DNA of 5,121 bases from JBFGCT01 sp041581055 (GTDB taxonomy: Bacteria; Actinomycetota; Acidimicrobiia; Acidimicrobiales; Ilumatobacteraceae), in NCBI GenBank assembly GCA_041581055.1, contig JBFGCT010000228.1, forward strand, positions 1-5,121. Reading direction: 5' to 3'. The translations under genes and the position numbers were made by a program. Positions within the stretch are counted from its first letter, which is position 1. Each line of letters starts with the position of its first letter. Positions 4,028 through 5,121 of this stretch are shown here, piece after piece. Below the pieces are notes generated by a model. It was not told the origin of the DNA. It saw only the letters and a program-made list of their open reading frames with translations, and did no database searches.

Positions 4028-5121
4028 TCAGGTCAGGAGGGGGTCGACGGCCTCGGGGTCGATGTCGTAGCGGGCGATGGCGTCGTCGACGGTGGCGGCG
4101 TCGACGTTGCCCTCGGCGAGCAGCCCGGTGAGCACGCCGACGACGACGTGGCCGGTGTCGATCTCGAAGTAGCGGCGCAACGCCTCGCGGGTGTCGGACC
4201 GGCCCATCCCGTCGGTCCCGAGCGGGACGAACGTCCGATCGGGCAGGAACCGCAGGATCTGCTCGGGGACGGCGGCCATGAAGTCGGAGACGGCGGTGAT
4301 CGGGCCCTCGGAGTCGGCGAGGATCTGGGCCACGCGCGGCACGCGGGCCTCCTGCGACGGATGGAGTCGATTCCACCGCTCGGCGCCCAGCGCCTCGTCG
4401 CGCAGCGCCTTGTACGACGTCGCCGACCACAGTTCGGCCGCCACGCCGTAATGCTCGGCCAACTCGACGGCGGCCTGCCGGGCGGCGGTGTGCGCCGACC
4501 CGGAGAACAGGATCGTCGCCCGATGCCGGCCACCGTCGGGGGCGTCGGCGAAGCGGTACAGCCCCACGACGATCGACTCGGCCAGACCCGGGGTGTCGGG
4601 CAGCGCCGGCATCTCGTAGTTCTCGTTGTACAACGTGATGTAGTAGAAGACGTCGGTCTCGTCGGGCGGGCCGCCGCCATACATCCGTTTGAAGCCGGCC
4701 TGGACGATCGCGCCGACCTCGTAGGCGAACGCCGGGTCGTAGGCCTGCACCGGCGGGACCGTCGAGGCGAGCACCAGGCTGTGCCCGTCCTGGTGCTGGA
4801 GACCCTCGCCGAGCAGCGTCGTGCGGCCGGCGGTCGCGGCCATCAGGAAGCCGCGGGCGCGGATGTCGGCCGCCTGCCAGATCAGGTCGCCGACCCGCTG
4901 GAACCCGAACATCGAGTAGAAGGTGTAGAACGGCACCATCGGGACGCCGCGGGTGGCGTAGGCGCTGCCGGCGGCGATGAAGCTGGCCATCGAGCCGGCC
5001 TCGGTGATGCCCTCCTCGAGGATCTGGCCCTTGGCCGACTCCGAGTACGACAGCAGCAGGTCGTGGTCGACCGGCTCGTACTTCTGGCCCTGGGCGGCGT
5101 AGATGTTCAGCTCCCGGAACA
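4028..5121 (-). CDS. aceE: pyruvate dehydrogenase E1 component, homodimeric type, C-terminal part
   Basis: The frame is open from the right edge (first full codon at 5119) to the TGA at 4028-4030, giving 363 visible residues of a protein normally near 900. The N-terminal part lies outside, so the ATG at 4990 is internal. AceE is the thiamine-diphosphate enzyme that decarboxylates pyruvate and passes the acetyl group to the E2 lipoyl domain, feeding the TCA cycle. Landmarks matching the Escherichia coli enzyme are QILEEGITEAGS (32-43, containing the likely cofactor-activating Glu), PMVPFYTFYSMFGFQR (60-75), GDLIWQAADIRARGFL (77-92), GRTTLLGEGLQHQDGHS (98-114, with an active-site His region), YDPAFAYEV (127-135) and YYITLYNENYEMPALP (159-174). 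The C-terminal transketolase-like domain shows LFSGSAH, ERWNRLHP, PLGTDGMGRSD (299-309) and REALRRYFEID (311-321). No interruption or missing landmark is seen. The stop is 3 bp from the tandem palindromes. Confidence 0.95.
   Translation of the reverse strand, partial: FRELNIYAAQGQKYEPVDHDLLLSYSESAKGQILEEGITEAGSMASFIAAGSAYATRGVPMVPFYTFYSMFGFQRVGDLIWQAADIRARGFLMAATAGRTTLLGEGLQHQDGHSLVLASTVPPVQAYDPAFAYEVGAIVQAGFKRMYGGGPPDETDVFYYITLYNENYEMPALPDTPGLAESIVVGLYRFADAPDGGRHRATILFSGSAHTAARQAAVELAEHYGVAAELWSATSYKALRDEALGAERWNRLHPSQEARVPRVAQILADSEGPITAVSDFMAAVPEQILRFLPDRTFVPLGTDGMGRSDTREALRRYFEIDTGHVVVGVLTGLLAEGNVDAATVDDAIARYDIDPEAVDPLLT

Noticed and set aside
3853..4131. 92-residue plus-strand open frame through both palindrome units
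   Set aside because: It encodes the same repeated string twice, then Arg-rich antisense of aceE. It is explained by the tandem repeat, not by a gene.
4033..4680. 215-residue minus-strand open frame inside aceE
   Set aside because: It is Arg/Pro/Ser/Thr-rich shadow of the conserved AceE frame.

Overview
The window is GC-rich throughout and densely coding, with G/C-ending codons and no RNA genes or mobile-element genes that I can see. A homodimeric-type pyruvate dehydrogenase E1 (AceE), an actinobacterial-type HhH-GPD protein and a secreted protein built from the 'LDTR ... GVP ... AVVLNVT ... DVxGYF' repeat all point to a high-GC actinobacterium. An acidimicrobial lineage is plausible, but that is inference from gene style and not a measured placement.

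Layout from left to right. (1) Bases 2-1081 (+) hold the 3' part of a GT4-type glycosyltransferase whose start lies left of the window. (2) It converges, with only 16 bp between stop codons, on a secreted 665-residue protein at 1098-3095 (-). That protein has a signal peptide, an unrecognised four-cysteine N-terminal region and three C-terminal copies of an actinobacterial extracellular repeat domain. (3) A 174-bp gap (3096-3269) contains its ribosome binding site and a compact 25-nt inverted repeat. (4) Bases 3270-3854 (-) encode a small HhH-GPD-fold protein related to base-excision DNA glycosylases, in which the usual catalytic aspartate is not evident. (5) Bases 3855-4027 are non-coding and are filled by two tandem, nearly identical 73-bp units. 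Each unit is a large imperfect palindrome with an 18-bp stem and a 19-nt loop. (6) Bases 4028-5121 (-) hold the C-terminal part of aceE, whose 5' end lies right of the window.

The three minus-strand genes (aceE, HhH-GPD, secreted protein) run in the same direction but are separated by structured gaps of over 170 bp. They are probably not one simple operon, and no shared pathway is evident. The most unusual element is the duplicated palindrome between aceE and the HhH-GPD gene. It begins 3 bp past the aceE stop codon and ends about 21 bp before the HhH-GPD start codon, and its four arms can pair in alternative ways. It could be a dispersed REP/MITE-like repeat, a processing or termination structure, or a regulatory leader. 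The sequence alone does not decide between these.
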